64,000 nt of DNA from Planococcus citri (taxonomy: Eukaryota; Arthropoda; Insecta; Hemiptera; Pseudococcidae). The translations under genes were made by a program, and so were the position numbers. The notes under the pieces were generated by a model that ran no database searches, had not been told where the DNA came from, and saw only the letters and a program-made list of their open reading frames with translations. Position 1 is the stretch's first letter; each line of letters starts with the position of its first letter. This document shows, one piece after another, positions 1 through 11,887 of the stretch. The stretch lies in contig NC_088679.1 of NCBI RefSeq assembly GCF_950023065.1, positions 60,016,001 to 60,080,000 of the forward strand, in the 5' to 3' direction.

Positions 1-3000
1 ATCAGGTATAATCTTCGGAGCAACGTTATTTGTTTCGTTAGTTTTATCACAGCCTGAAAAAAAATATCGGTTCAAAATGACGACCACGTAAAATATTTCT
101 GTTTAATTATTCAAACCACCCGGCACGTCGGTCTATTGACGTCACTGTATCTCTGCACCTCTCATCGCCCGGATGGTAGTTTTCGATCGCGTGAGGTGAA
201 TTTTATATTCTATTTCTAATTTATTACCAATTGTAAACCGAAATTACTACTAACCTGAATTTGGCGAGCTCGAATCGGTACTAAGCGAAGTACGACCGCT
301 GCAATTACTCATGTTCTCAAATTGATCCAAATCGGCGCGAATTTTCGTATTCGACTGACTGGATTTTCTTCTCTGTAATAACACGAAATGTTGGATAAAA
401 ACGACGATAATTCGTATTAAAGCAGGGTTTTTGTTTCTATAGGTATAGCAAGTATTACCGATTTACGTCTTTCTTCGACATTGATATTACACTCCGAAGC
501 TTCCACTTCCTCCAATAAACGCATCCTTTTTTTGTGCTTTTTCAGCTGTGGAAAAAATGACCAAAATAATTTTCGTGGCAGAAAACGAAAGAACTGTTGA
601 ACGAATAAAACTCACCTCGTTTTGTTCTTTTATTAAATTATCTTCGATGTTGGTAAGACATTTGGAAAATACCGCTTTACTTTGGGAAGTAATTTTAATG
701 CGAGGTGGGTTATTGAATTTAATTTTAGATGAACCGGAACAGAAAGCATTTGATGAAAGAAGCTCCAACACAGCAGGTAATTTCGTCTCCAATGAGCTTG
801 ATAGTAATAATCGTAATACTGGCCCTGGAAAAATCATGTGATATTGAATGAGTCATTTTTCATGTCACAGTAGCAATCAAGTACGTATATATGTAAATGC
901 AAAATTTCCTACTGGGATTTTGAAATTGAATAAGAGAGATAAGTTGACTAGATTCTAAAATAACGATCCATGTTTTTCTTTTTTGGGGGAGGGGGGGAGT
1001 AAATGCCATTCAATCCTCATTTCATTTTTTATAATGTCATCCAGTCATCCTCAAAGCCTCTCAAAAGTTGATCAATATGAGCAGAATTCAAACAAAAAAT
1101 TGAAAAAATCATAAGTTTTTTTTACTTTTGTGAATTTGAGATTTCATATGAGCAAATAAAAATTTTTTCTTAAAAAACGATCGAAGAATTCGGATTTGCC
1201 TCAAAATTTGGGAATCCCAAAAGGCAATTTAATTGAAACTTTGAAGAAAGTTATTGCAAAAAAAGACAGAAAATTGAGCTCAGAACGTAAAAATGCCTCA
1301 TTTTTGTGATTTTCAAAATTTTCCAAGAAATATACACAATAATAATTTTTTTTTTAAATTGGCAAAAAATCCGAATTAAAATTTAAATGCTAATGAAAAT
1401 ATTAAATTTCTGAGCAAATTTTTCCAACGAAAAAATCAAATTTATCTTTATCAATCAATTTCTATAATTTGTTCAATGTTCATTATTACAGTGCTCGTAC
1501 TCTACTTAACCCCCCCCCCCCCAAAAAGTAATCAAAAAGTAATCAAAAGAATCACAAACCGTGAGCAAAAAATTTCCAACGCATAAAAAATAAAAATCCT
1601 TCCACTCTAAAAAAAAACAGAATATTATTACAAAATGAAATGTGTTGGTTTTTAATTTTAAGAAGTTGAACTGTTTGGCAACGTTTTATTTTGATGAAAA
1701 GACGAGATTTTGATAATATAGTAAAAAAAAAAAGGTCTTTTTGGCAATTTACGACAAAAAATCGTGAATTTTGGACAATTTTTTTAAAAAAATATACTTT
1801 TTAAAATATTTTGCAAAAAAAGGAAAATTTTTAAAAACTTCTGAAAAACGATGATTTTTTGGTCAATTTTTGCCAAAAAAAAAAAACAAAAACTCGACAG
1901 TTTTAAAAAACAACCAAACTTTTTGGCAATTGGCATAAACATTTTTTTTTTGCAATTTCTGGGAAATAATTGTGAATTTTGAACAATTGTTTTAAAAAAG
2001 TGAGACTTTTAGAATTTTTTGTAAAAAAAAAAAAAAAAAAATGATCAAAGTAGGATTTTTCAACTATTGATAAAAAAAAGAAATAAAAAAAATAGTCTTT
2101 GGCAATTTCAGGCAAACGAAATTTTTGGATAATTATTAAAAAAGTGAAACTCTTCATCAATTTTGCTAAAACGCTAGAATATTATCAGTCAAAAAGCGAA
2201 ACTTATACAACCTTGGAAAAAAGCGGGCAATTTCAAAATAAATTTCATTCTTTCCTAATTTTAACCAAAAGTCAAACTTTTTTGAAACATTTAGGTGAAA
2301 AAAAAAACGTTTTGGCAATTTTCATGAAAGACCAAAATTTTATTTTTTTCTAATTTTTGTCAATAAAAGCAAGCTTTTTATGTTTTTGGTAGTTTTTGAC
2401 AAAAAAACTATGCTTGGAGTGATATTTAAAAAAAATCAAGACTTTTCGGAATTATTTGTGAAACAGCGACAATTTTTGGCAAGAAACTAAAATATTTGGC
2501 ATTTTTCAAAAAAAAAAAAAAAAAAAGGCAAGTTTTTTTGCTAAAAAATTGAGACAATACATATTATTTGAACTGAGCTTATTCAATTTTTTTTTAATTT
2601 TTAAATTGATCCAGGTTGAGAGCTCTTGTAAATTTTTCCTTCCTCATCTGATCACCACGAAGTTTTGAAATCTCATTTTAAAAATTATTAGTTTTTCAAA
2701 AAGAGAGCAGTAATTTTTTCAATTTGCCAAAAATCTAAAAAATGAATTTTAGCAGTTAAAAGTTTGGTTATGAGGTTTTAGAACATGCTCTTTCGCTGAG
2801 TTTTCACTTCACACGGGTTCATTTTGTTTAAAATTATTAAAAAATTAAAAATCGTCCTAGAAAAGGCTCTTTAAATTCCAATAATTTTTCAAAAATTCCC
2901 CAAAAACCTAAAAAATGAATTTTAGCAATTAAAACTTTGGTTATTTGAGTTTTAGAACATGCTCTTTCGATCTATCTTCGTAGAGTGGCAGTTCAAAAAG

Positions 3001-5775
3001 TTCCCTGAAGAGAGAAATACTCGTAATAAAACCTAAAGAGAGCCAGCTAAATTTCAGTAACTTACTTAAATGTTCGTAACAATCTAAAACTAAAATCTCG
3101 GAATCAAAGAAACAGGCATCCAAACGTTCGCCGAACGCCATTTCGTATAAAACATGCCCAAAGCAATACACGTCCACGTCCTGTATCGATTTTATTCTTC
3201 GATTTTCGATTAGGAAACGTTTATAAAACGAAGGCAGTCCCAGAATTCCGTTCTCTACTTCGGATATTTTAGCTACTTCATCTTCGATGAAAATATTACC
3301 GGTGTGAAGATTTCCTGAAGAAATAAAATCACGATGAATTAGTTTTCGGTCGAAATTACAAGGTATGTAGTACGTAGGGTAATGTGAAATTCTTATATAA
3401 TATTCACCATATGGTATATTTTTCTTATGTAGAAAGTTCAAAGCATGCAGTACTTGGATTGAAATAGTGGATACTTCGTTCGATGGTATTATCACGCTTT
3501 CGTCACGATATCGACGACATTTATCTAAGAAGTGGTCGAATGGTGTTCTTCTACAAATCCATTCTCTTAAACTACCTTTAGAAGAACAGGAACGTATAAC
3601 CAAGGTGCCCGTCGTGTAACAATCTCCAGCTATTATCGGCATAATATAAGGATGCTGAAATGAAAAAAAAAAATTATATAATATTATTAGAAAAAAACTT
3701 GTTCGCAGTTTTTTTTCTGGCAGATGCTAAAAATAATCACGCTTTGGTCAATTTGACAAAATTTGCATGTGTTTTAAAAAGTGTTTTTCTCTTTTACGTT
3801 ACAGTCAATCAGCAAAATATGTGTGTAAAATTATGCAAATTATTTTTCATTGAAAATTATCGAGATAAAAAAATACTAGTCGGACGTAAATTACTCGAAT
3901 GTATTGTCTATCGATGCGAGGGGAAATTTAACGTTGATAACAACATACGAAACATCTTCCGCAACGAAAAATTACGTCAGTGGTAATTCAAAGATGATCG
4001 TAATAAAATAGTTTCGGCAAAATCCCAAGATACATCCTGATTAGTTTAATTATTTTCTAATGAAATGAAGCTAACACAAAACCTTTTTTAAATTTAGATT
4101 TTCCCCCGATGACTTCCCATTTCCCAATAATCAAGAAAAAAATTTAAATATCGAGTCAGCAGTCTATAATATTTCAAGCTGGCAAGATAATAATTACAGA
4201 TAAAGACTCGAGACTTGAATTTCAATTCACCGAATCAAATTTGCAACATTGTGAATTCTATTTATATGAACGCGACTGCTGACAAAGCTTATGGCAATGT
4301 CGACGGGAGACTCATATTTCACAGCAGACGTACCGATAACTCGAGTAATACTTTGAAAGCTGACTGTGTCTCTTTATCGTTTAAACATCTACGAATGCCG
4401 TAGTCGCTGATCCAAGTTAAAATATATTTTCGCGAATCGTTGAATTTCTTCACGTTGCAATATTGTTTGTTAAATCTCCATCCGATGTTAGGTGTTGGTT
4501 TCATCGTATGAAAATCAGTTTTACCCCGCAGAGCCATCGATGCGTTTTGAAAATCGTTATCTGCAACATTTTCACAAATTATTCGTTTCACACTAGAATG
4601 GAATGTTCTGTGCGAGAAAAATTATCTATCGTATTCGTAACTACACCTACTACGATAAAGTGACCGCTAGAATTTGAAACAGTAATTAAAATTTTCTGCT
4701 TCGAAGAAATCTTTAGGTGAAAATTAACTCGCTTTTTATAAGAGTTACTTTTAGTAAGATTACTATTTATCAAAATTTTCCATTTGTATGAAAAACAATT
4801 TGTTGAGAGTACAAGTTCAATAAATTTATCGAGCTTTTTACGAGTTCTATATCAAGGATAATCGAGCACGGAACTGTACAGCGAATTGCAATCAAATACC
4901 CGTTGAAACAATTCGATAAACAAGACATTTTGCAAATATGTAGGTAATTAAAAGCCTGCATTATAAAAATACAAATGCAACTAGCTGTAAAAATGAAAAC
5001 AATAGAATCAATAATCGAAACGCTTCCGTGATCTGATTGTACTCTATGAAAAGCTGTTTAGAAGAATGATTTTTGAAAAACGTAACCTACTCGAAATAAA
5101 AAAAAACTATCGAGAGCAACAGAATTCGTGATGTAATTCATTTCGTGGTTCATTGACGTATCAAAAATGATGATAAGTACTCTACTTTATCTACAAAACG
5201 CACAAGGAACGATTAAAATTAATCCTAATTACCTTGAATTGAATCATAATAGTTGTCAGAATCGAGAAACCGCTTCAGGTAATACGATGAAGAGAGGACG
5301 ATGTGATCCAATACTTTATTCAAATACGACTGTAATATAAGAAAACGTTGAACAGTTTTGAAAATGAATTAACGATGAGATTTCGAGATAATATTACCTG
5401 TAATTTATGCTGTCTATCTTTCACAAACTGCACCTCGAGATTCCCGAAAAATTTCTTCGGTGGTAGATTGATTTCATAATAAACTGCCTTCAAATCTTTA
5501 TGCAAGGCGCAAAATTCGCTATATCTTCGGAAAATTGTCCAGTGATTCTCTTCGTTATATCCTCTATGTACTTTGAGAATGTATTCCTGAATTGATAAGG
5601 TATTTTAATTAATGATAATTAATTGTAAAACAGACGAATGAATAATTTTGTGCTTTTGTATAGCACTACTAACCGTATGACCATCGTTATTCCTCGAATT
5701 CACTATGGTGCAAAACAGTCTCGCAGAATCGTCTAGATGGCTGTCTTTCGAGGGAGTTTCTTCAAAAACTGCCAT
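1..5775 (-). CDS. PXK: PXK-like PX-domain pseudokinase (3' end off the window)
   Basis: PX-domain serine/threonine kinase-like protein; the family binds phosphoinositides on endosomes and affects receptor trafficking. Exons read on the minus strand: 5775-5674, 5586-5398, 5329-5233, 4560-4334, 3654-3408, 3314-~2959, 762-616, 545-459, 372-255 and 53-1 (partial). Phases agree across all junctions. The start MAVFEE lines up with the family N-terminus; an upstream in-frame ATG at 5805 is less likely. The PX domain spans exons 1-3 (RRYSEF, LPPKKFFGN). The kinase-like domain follows (IGWRFNKQY, LGLPSFYKRF, DVYCFGHVLYEMAFG). The catalytic loop reads YGNLHTGNIF and the DFG position reads SEVENG, so key catalytic residues are missing and this is a pseudokinase. 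The tail is basic and then serine-rich, as in PXK. The donor near 2,959 is weak and lies inside a dispersed repeat, so that boundary is uncertain. Introns of 653-672 bp (3,655-4,333; 4,561-5,232) show nothing else. Confidence 0.88.
763..2958. repeat. Repeat-filled PXK intron
   Basis: AT-rich sequence built of degenerate short units of the type 'gccaaaaa...tcgcttttt', a C13 run near 1,509, and the right end of a dispersed repeat family. The motif 'agaacatgctctttcg' occurs here at about 2,782 and again at about 2,954, and once more at about 13,451. No coding exon is recognisable. The same degenerate units occur at 12,640-13,130, 27,080-27,780 and 62,290-63,300. Confidence 0.6.
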
Positions 5776-6591
5776 GAGTTGATCCCATTCGCGAATAAAA
5801 CACACAAGTTGAATGATTACGAAATCGAACGATTACATGAAACAATTCTGGTCAAGTGGAAAATGGGAATAAAACAAGTACAATTGTATATAAATGAGTC
5901 AAGTTTCGTTTAACGGAAACCATAAACAATTTTCTACAGTTTCACACGTACAACTAACTATTCCGAGAAAAATTAAATGAACACTAATGAACACTTCGGT
6001 CCTCGCAGATAAATTTTTTCAATTTATTTTCATTTTCTATCATTGTTTGGCATCATTATCAATGCGCGCGCATAAATATTTAACACGTAAAACACTCAAA
6101 TGTACTGGACCAATCAGAACGCGTAATTTACTGTTGATTACAGTGATGCAAACTTAGCAACGCAAAACATCTTTTGAATAAAAATTTCAAAATAAAAATT
6201 TCCAGATTTTTTCTCAGTTTTTGGAGTTTTTTGGATAAAAAATAATAAAATTAGAATCATTTGGTTATTTTGAAAGTGAAAAATGATGTAAATAAATCAA
6301 TTTCATTTTCCAACGCGAAATATTTTTTGAATTCAAATGGTGAAAAGAATTAGATTTCACTAAAAAATACAACCTTATTTTGTAATCAAAATAAACAAGA
6401 AAAAAAAATTATCAGATCAAAACACAACCCACAACCCGAATAAATCAATAATTAAAATTTAGAAAGCTACTCGAAAAAGTTCAAAGTTACTCTGAAACAT
6501 AATCATTTCTAAATCACTTCTCTGTAAACGTGACTCTTGCCAAGTATGTGCTCATTTTTTTGAAAACAGGACGAGCTTGAGCTACATCAAA
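5776..6591. promoter_or_regulatory. Divergent intergenic region PXK / ERCC8
   Basis: 816 bp between the start codons of PXK (leftward) and ERCC8 (rightward); it must hold both promoters and 5' UTRs. No clear TATA or initiator could be assigned by eye. A short GC-alternating patch (atgcgcgcgcata) lies near 6,061. Confidence 0.5.
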
Positions 6592-7903
6592 ATGTATAAA
6601 ATAGTCGAAAACGTGAAAGCTGGGATCGAAAAACCTTCGGCAATATCTAATGCTCTAATTGGCAGACGTGCTTCTAATTTGGACGTTAGTGACTGCAAAA
6701 GAATCTCGCACGATGACACATTTACCGTCAGTATTCAACACTTACAAGGAGACAACTGCGAAGGCAGATTGTAAGTATTACAAAGCACCTACCTACCTCT
6801 TGAAAAATACAAATTTCTCTAACCCTATTCCTTTGCAGTTTACTGTCGGGTCGTAGTAATGGATCACTGCTGCTTCACAATATCAAAAACATGACAACAT
6901 CTATGAAATACGAATGTAAACGTCTTTGGAAATGTACAAAAGCAGATAAAGATGGTCATCGGTATAGCGTAGAATGCGTACGATGGTTTCCAACCGATAA
7001 TGGTATCTTTGTTTCCGGAGGTTTCGATAAAACGTTGAAAATTTGGGATACGAGCTGCCTAGAGTGCGTTGAAACTTTACGATTCGAAGGAAAAATCTAT
7101 AATTTTGATCTCTCTCCAGCTCGTACTAGGAACTGTACAGTTGCAGGTAACGAATTGATTCATTGCAATGATTTTTGTCCTTCTACAATATAATTCATTC
7201 ATTATTTAATATTTCAGTGTGCAGCAGTAAAGGTATAGTATCGATACTAGAACTTCACTCGGGCACTAACGTCCATACGTTGAAACATCACCAAGGAGAT
7301 GTACTATCCTGTAACTGGTCTCCTTTCGAAGAACACATCTTAGCCACCGGTGGTACCGATAACAAAGTACTCATATGGGATATTCGTTCTGCTAAAAGCT
7401 GTCTAATGAGTTTAAATCGATGCAATACCAAAGAAAACAACGCTTGTAATCCTTGTAAAAATAACTTCACAGCACATACAGGCGCTGTAAACGCGGTGAA
7501 ATTTGTCAGAGGTGGTTTGAAATTGGTTTCTTGCGGTACAGACAACTCGATTCGATTATGGGATACGTTAGATGGTAAAAATGAACTAGTGGATTACGAA
7601 TCTTTTGTGAACTCTTCGAAAAAAAGCGTACAAATTGACGTATCGAGGTTTACTACACCCGAATACATGTATATTCCGTGCAACGATTCAATCAACGTTT
7701 ATCAAGTCGAGTCTGGTAAATTAATCAAGCAACTCGGAGGTCATTTCAGCAATGTTAACTGTTGTTATTACGAACCTTTTCAACACGAATTATACTCCGG
7801 TTGTACCGATGGACTTATTTTAATCTGGTGCGATGATGATCTACAATCGACGACGTATTGTAGCAGCTGCGATTGGCCTCAAATAGCCGATTTTTTAGGT
7901 TAA
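6592..7903 (+). CDS. ERCC8: ERCC8/CSA, WD40 substrate receptor of the transcription-coupled repair ubiquitin ligase
   Basis: Cockayne syndrome A homologue: a WD40 propeller that couples to DDB1-CUL4 and acts in transcription-coupled nucleotide excision repair. Three exons: 6592-6770, 6839-7146 and 7218-7903, with GT-AG introns and matching phases, give 390 aa, close to the 396 aa of human ERCC8. WD repeats are clear: HRYSVECVRWFP then GGFDKTLKIWDT; LSCNWSPFEEHILATGG then NKVLIWDIRSA; GTDNSIRLWDTLDG; and ELYSGCTDGLILIW near the end. The sequence follows human ERCC8 block by block (FDKTLKVWDT, SWSPRYDYILATA, GTDNRMRLWN, QELYSGSRD in that protein). The C-terminus ends shortly after the last blade (WPQIADFLG), shorter than the acidic vertebrate tail. 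The start is the ATG at 6592; no in-frame ATG lies just upstream. Two AATAAA signals follow at 8,166 and 8,224. Confidence 0.95.
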
Positions 7904-8165
7904 AAAGAATTTGACCAAATAATTATGTTACCTATTATTGTGATTCTTACAAGTATTCGTCGATGTACATCTTTCAATTAACTCGAGCATTCATTTTTCA
8001 GCTATGAGTATGTTTTAATGTAGCATCACTTTTTTTTTCCTTTTCTTTTTTTCTAATTGAATATTATTTCTAATGTCTTGCAAATTTATGTGTATTATTT
8101 ATTAAGACCCATTTGTGGTCGTTTCTGTGTGTGTGTGTGTGGTAGCTTTATGTTTCAATTATACG

Positions 8166-8171
8166 AATAAA
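8166..8171 (+). promoter_or_regulatory. Poly(A) signal of ERCC8
   Basis: AATAAA 263 bp after the ERCC8 stop codon, after a short GT repeat (about 8,130-8,142). A second AATAAA lies at 8,224. Confidence 0.6.
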
Positions 8172-8289
8172 TGTATGATTAGTTTCATTTTTAATTAGGT
8201 AGTTGATCTGTTTAGCATTTGAAAATAAATGTATCGTCATTCGTCAACGTTTGGAAAGCGAAATTAAAGATTGAAGGAGAGCTTGATTC

Positions 8290-9421
8290 TTTAAAAATTT
8301 ACCCTATATTGCAAAAAAAAAAACAGACATTTTATTTCACTGCATAGTTCCACTTCCACTCCAGCACTCCACAACTCTTCCACACATTTTGGAATATTTC
8401 CAGAGGAACCTTTTCGAGCTGACTCCCTCTGCAATTTAACCGATTTGAACGAAACCAAGTTGTATCAAAAAAGCATGAATTTCAAGTGTTAATGAAGTTC
8501 ATTTTTAGATTTTTGGTGGATTCTTGAAAAATTAAAAGAATTGAAAAAGCTACTTACTATTTCAAGCTTTTTAATGAAATATTATTTTTTTTAGCAACGT
8601 GAGTCCATGTGAATAATTTCTTCAATTGAACTTCCACACATTAACAACTTTCATGTAGGTACTTTTGAGCCATTCAAGAGCCTCCATCGATTTTTAAAAT
8701 TTTCTCCAGAAATTTCAATTCTCTTTGGACGGGCCAAAAATGAACTTAAGGACCTTTAATTTAACTTTGGCAGGTGCTAATTGGACACCTTATCGATTAT
8801 TTTGAGTGGTTACCACGAAATTCCAGAAATGCCAGTTTAAAAGTGAACTTTTAACCAATTATTTGAAAGCTCCAGAAAAAGTGAAAAAAATCAGATAGGT
8901 GGTTTATTTTTGACTATTACCAGAGTACCTAATTTCAAAGTTTCTGGAGAAAAATAAAAAATCGCTATAGGCTTCGAGAAGGTGCTCATTTGCGATTGAC
9001 CAGGTCACCTTTGACCTTTTCAGAGCAATTTGAAAAATTATGGAGAAAATTAAAAAATCGCTGGAAGCTCCAAAGAAATTGAATTGCGATTATTTTCGAG
9101 TCAAGTGATCGTGTAGACACACTAGACGATATCTTGCCAAAAATCCCACTCGTTACATCCCTACTTCGAAATTTTGATTTTTTTTTTTCATTTTATCAGA
9201 AATTTACAAAATTGGTCAAAAATTTACTTTTGAACTAACACTCCTGGAATTTAGCGATTGCAACCTGAAACGGTTGAGAGGGTGTCCAATGAGCACTCAC
9301 CAGAGTTATGGATTCTAAGATTTATTTTAAGCCTTCCAATTCGATTTGAGATTTCTGGAAGTAATAAAAAAAATCGCCGGAGACTCCAGAATGGTCCAAA
9401 ACTAATAGTTTTTGATGCATA
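8290..9421. repeat. Dispersed repeat fragments (TCCAGAA family)
   Basis: Non-coding. Recurrent phrases such as 'tttctggagaaaat', 'gctccagaatggtccaaaac' and 'gaagttcatttttagatttttg' recur at about 12,250-12,480, 28,010-28,530 and 43,740-43,830, in either orientation. They mark one interspersed repeat family with no visible ORF. Confidence 0.55.
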
Positions 9422-9600
9422 AGTTGTTGAATGTGCCTGAAGTTACCTTGCAAGATAATCTTCGCCTTGGTAAATCGGAAGGCGAATTTACACTGTGCAA
9501 GTATGCAGGAAAGTTACAGGAATCCTATTGTGAGCACACCACAGTACAAGACCGTCAACTGACACATACCCTATAACCTTTGGACAACTTTTCTTGTACA

Positions 9601-11165
9601 GGAGGGGAGAGGGGGGAGTTTTAAGTGGAATAATAGCCGATTTCAAAGATAAAATTTTTTTTATACCAATACAAAGAGGGGTGCGGCCAAGGTGACGATG
9701 CTAGGTTGTGATATACCCTGAGACGAACTTACCATGCAATTTTCAGAATTTTTCTATGCATAGGAGGGGAGAGGGGTGCGTTTTAAGTGGAAAAATAGCC
9801 GATTTCGAGGATAAAATTTTTTTATACCAATACAAAGAGGGGTGCACCCAAGGTGGTGATGGTGGGTTGTAGTATATGCTAAGACTAACCTACCGTGAAA
9901 TTTTCAGAATTTTTCTATGCATAGGAGGGGAGAGGGGGGAGTTTTAATTGGAAAAATAGCCGATTTCGAGGATAAAAATTGTTTTTGACCAATATGAAGA
10001 GGGGTGCACCCAAGGTGGTGATGGTACGTTGTAGTGTATGCTAAGACTAACCCATCGTGAAATTTTCGGAATTTTTCTATGCATAGGAGGGGAGAGGGGG
10101 GAGTTTTAGGTGGAAAAATAGCCATTTTTGAGGGGGAATTTTTTTTTTGAACAATATAAAGAGGGGTGCATCCAAGGTGGTGATGGTAAGTTGTGATATA
10201 CCTCGAGACGAACTTACCGTGCAATTTTCAGAATTTTTCTATGCAAAGGAGGGGAGAGGGGGGAGTTTTAAGTGGAAAAATAGCCGATTTTGAGGATAAA
10301 AATTGTTTTTGACCAATACGAAGAGGGGTGCACCCAAGGTGGTGATGGTACGTTGTAGTATATGCTAAGACTAACCTACCGTGCAATTTTCAGAATTTTT
10401 CTATGCATAGGAGGGAAGAGGGGGGAGTTTTAAGTGGAAAAATAGCCGATTTCGAGGATAAAATTTTTTTTATACCAATACAAAGAGGGGTGCACCCAAG
10501 GTGGTGATGGTGGGTTGTAGTATATGCTAAGACTAACCTACCGTGAAATTTTCAGAATTTTTCTATGCATAGGAGGGGAGAGGGGGGAGTTTTAATTGGA
10601 AAAATAGCCGATTTCGAGGTCAAAAACAATTTTTATCCTCGAAATCGGCTATTTTTCCACTTAAAACTCCCCCCTCTACCCTCCTATAAATAGAAAAATT
10701 CTGAAAATTGCACGGTAAGTTCGTCTCTAGGTATATCACAACGTACCATCACCACCTTGGGTGCACCCCTCTTTGTATTGGTCGAAAAAAATTTTTATCC
10801 TCAAAATCGGCTATTTTTCCACTTAAAACTCCCCCCTCTTCCCTCCTATGCATAGAAAAATTCTGAAAATTGCACGGTAGGTTAGTCTTTGCATATACTA
10901 CAACGTACCATCACCACCTTGGGTGCACCCCTCTTCGTATTGGTCAAAAACAATTTTTATCCTCGAAATCGGCTATTTTGCACTTAAAACTCCCCCCTCT
11001 CCCCTCCTATGCACAGAAAAATTCTGAAAATTGCACGGTAAGTTCGTCTCAGGGTATATCACAACCTAGCATCGTCACCTTGGCCGCACCCCTCTTTGTA
11101 TTGGTATAAAAAAAATTTTATCATTGAAATCGGCTATTATTCCACTTAAAACTCCCCCCTCTCCC
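9601..11165. repeat. Head-to-head tandem array of ~162-bp units
   Basis: Units start with 'ggaggggagaggggg' at 9601, 9763, 9924, 10086, 10248, 10410 and 10572, a spacing of 161-162 bp. Each runs through 'aatagccgatttcgagg', 'caaagaggggtgcacccaagg' and 'tttttctatgcatag'. At about 10,620 the orientation flips, and roughly three and a half units run in the opposite direction to about 11,165. The array forms most of both arms of the surrounding element, with more units on the left than the right. Confidence 0.9.
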
Positions 11166-11242
11166 CTCCTGTACAAGAAAAGTTGTCCAAAGGTTATTGG
11201 GTATGTGTCAGTTGACGGTTTGGTACTGTGGTGTGCTCAAAA

Positions 11243-11887
11243 CATCGACCTTTTAGCTTTGACTATATAGATATACTACGTATATGGACTGCTAACCCTT
11301 ATCAAAGTGTAAAATGTAAACATAAAAGTCCACGCAACAAAAACCAGGGTTTCAGTCGAAGATTACGTGCAATTGTATGCGAGGATGACGCGAGGTGACG
11401 CGCGCATCCAAGGTTCCGTACTGTGAGAGCCAATGAGCAGCGTTTTCAGGCAACGAACACCGTTTTTCGTTGAGTGGACTTTTGAAAATCTGCTTACATG
11501 ATTTCTCCATATAACCAACGTTAAATTGATAAGAATCAGCAGTCCATATACGTAGTATATCTATATAGTCAATGCCTTTTAGTTAATATAGACGACTACT
11601 CATACGCAATATTAGGCCACTGGTTATGTCGCCAACTCTGTGGATTTCGAACTGTGAACAAACGCATCTGCTCATGCGTCAGGAAATGTGTGTGTGTATT
11701 TGGTTGTTAGTGGGTGGATTAGTGGTGGTACTGGTGGGGAGGTGGTGTTTACAGTTTATACACGCATCAATTCGTGAGGCATGCGCAGATGCGTTTGTTC
11801 ACAGTTCGAAATCCACGGAGTTGGCGACATAACCAGTGGCCTAATATTGCATATGAGTAGTCGTCTATATTAACTAAAAGGTCGATG
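11243..11887. mobile_element. Inverted-repeat MITE 'B' (8-bp target duplication) nested in the long element
   Basis: Termini catcgaccttttag and ctaaaaggtcgatg are perfect inverted repeats, continuing for about 100 bp (gactactcatacgcaatatt, gttatgtcgccaactc and so on against the right arm). The perfect 8-bp duplication gctcaaaa flanks both sides (11,235-11,242; 11,888-11,895). Without the further insertion it holds, this element is about 319 bp. It has no ORF of its own. The 8-bp duplication suggests the hAT or P-like group; that is inference. Confidence 0.85.
11257..11574. mobile_element. Inverted-repeat MITE 'A' (8-bp target duplication) nested in MITE B
   Basis: A 318-bp element with 37-bp terminal inverted repeats differing at one position (tttgactatatagatatac and onward to ggactgct). 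It is flanked by the perfect 8-bp duplication ccttttag (11,249-11,256; 11,575-11,582). Removing it and one duplication copy restores the left terminal repeat of MITE B. The interior is non-coding, with several gacgcg-type GC-richer patches near 11,390. Confidence 0.87.

Noticed and set aside
2941..3066. A small extra intron (about 3,064 to 3,005) in the PXK kinase exon
   Set aside because: A good-looking donor (AAgtaagt) and acceptor (ctcttcag) exist, but joining them breaks the reading frame and would delete residues expected from the family; continuous reading was preferred.
4588..4961. Possible PXK exons in the intron between 4,561 and 5,232
   Set aside because: A peptide faintly like the PX C-terminus can be read, but the true segment (SYLNKVLDHIVLSSSYYLK) is coded at 5,233-5,329 with matching phases on both sides.
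9904..11109. ORFs with repeated 'TTYHHHLGCTPL' peptide
   Set aside because: They are translations of the 162-bp tandem units on either strand, not a protein-coding repeat: frames break between units.
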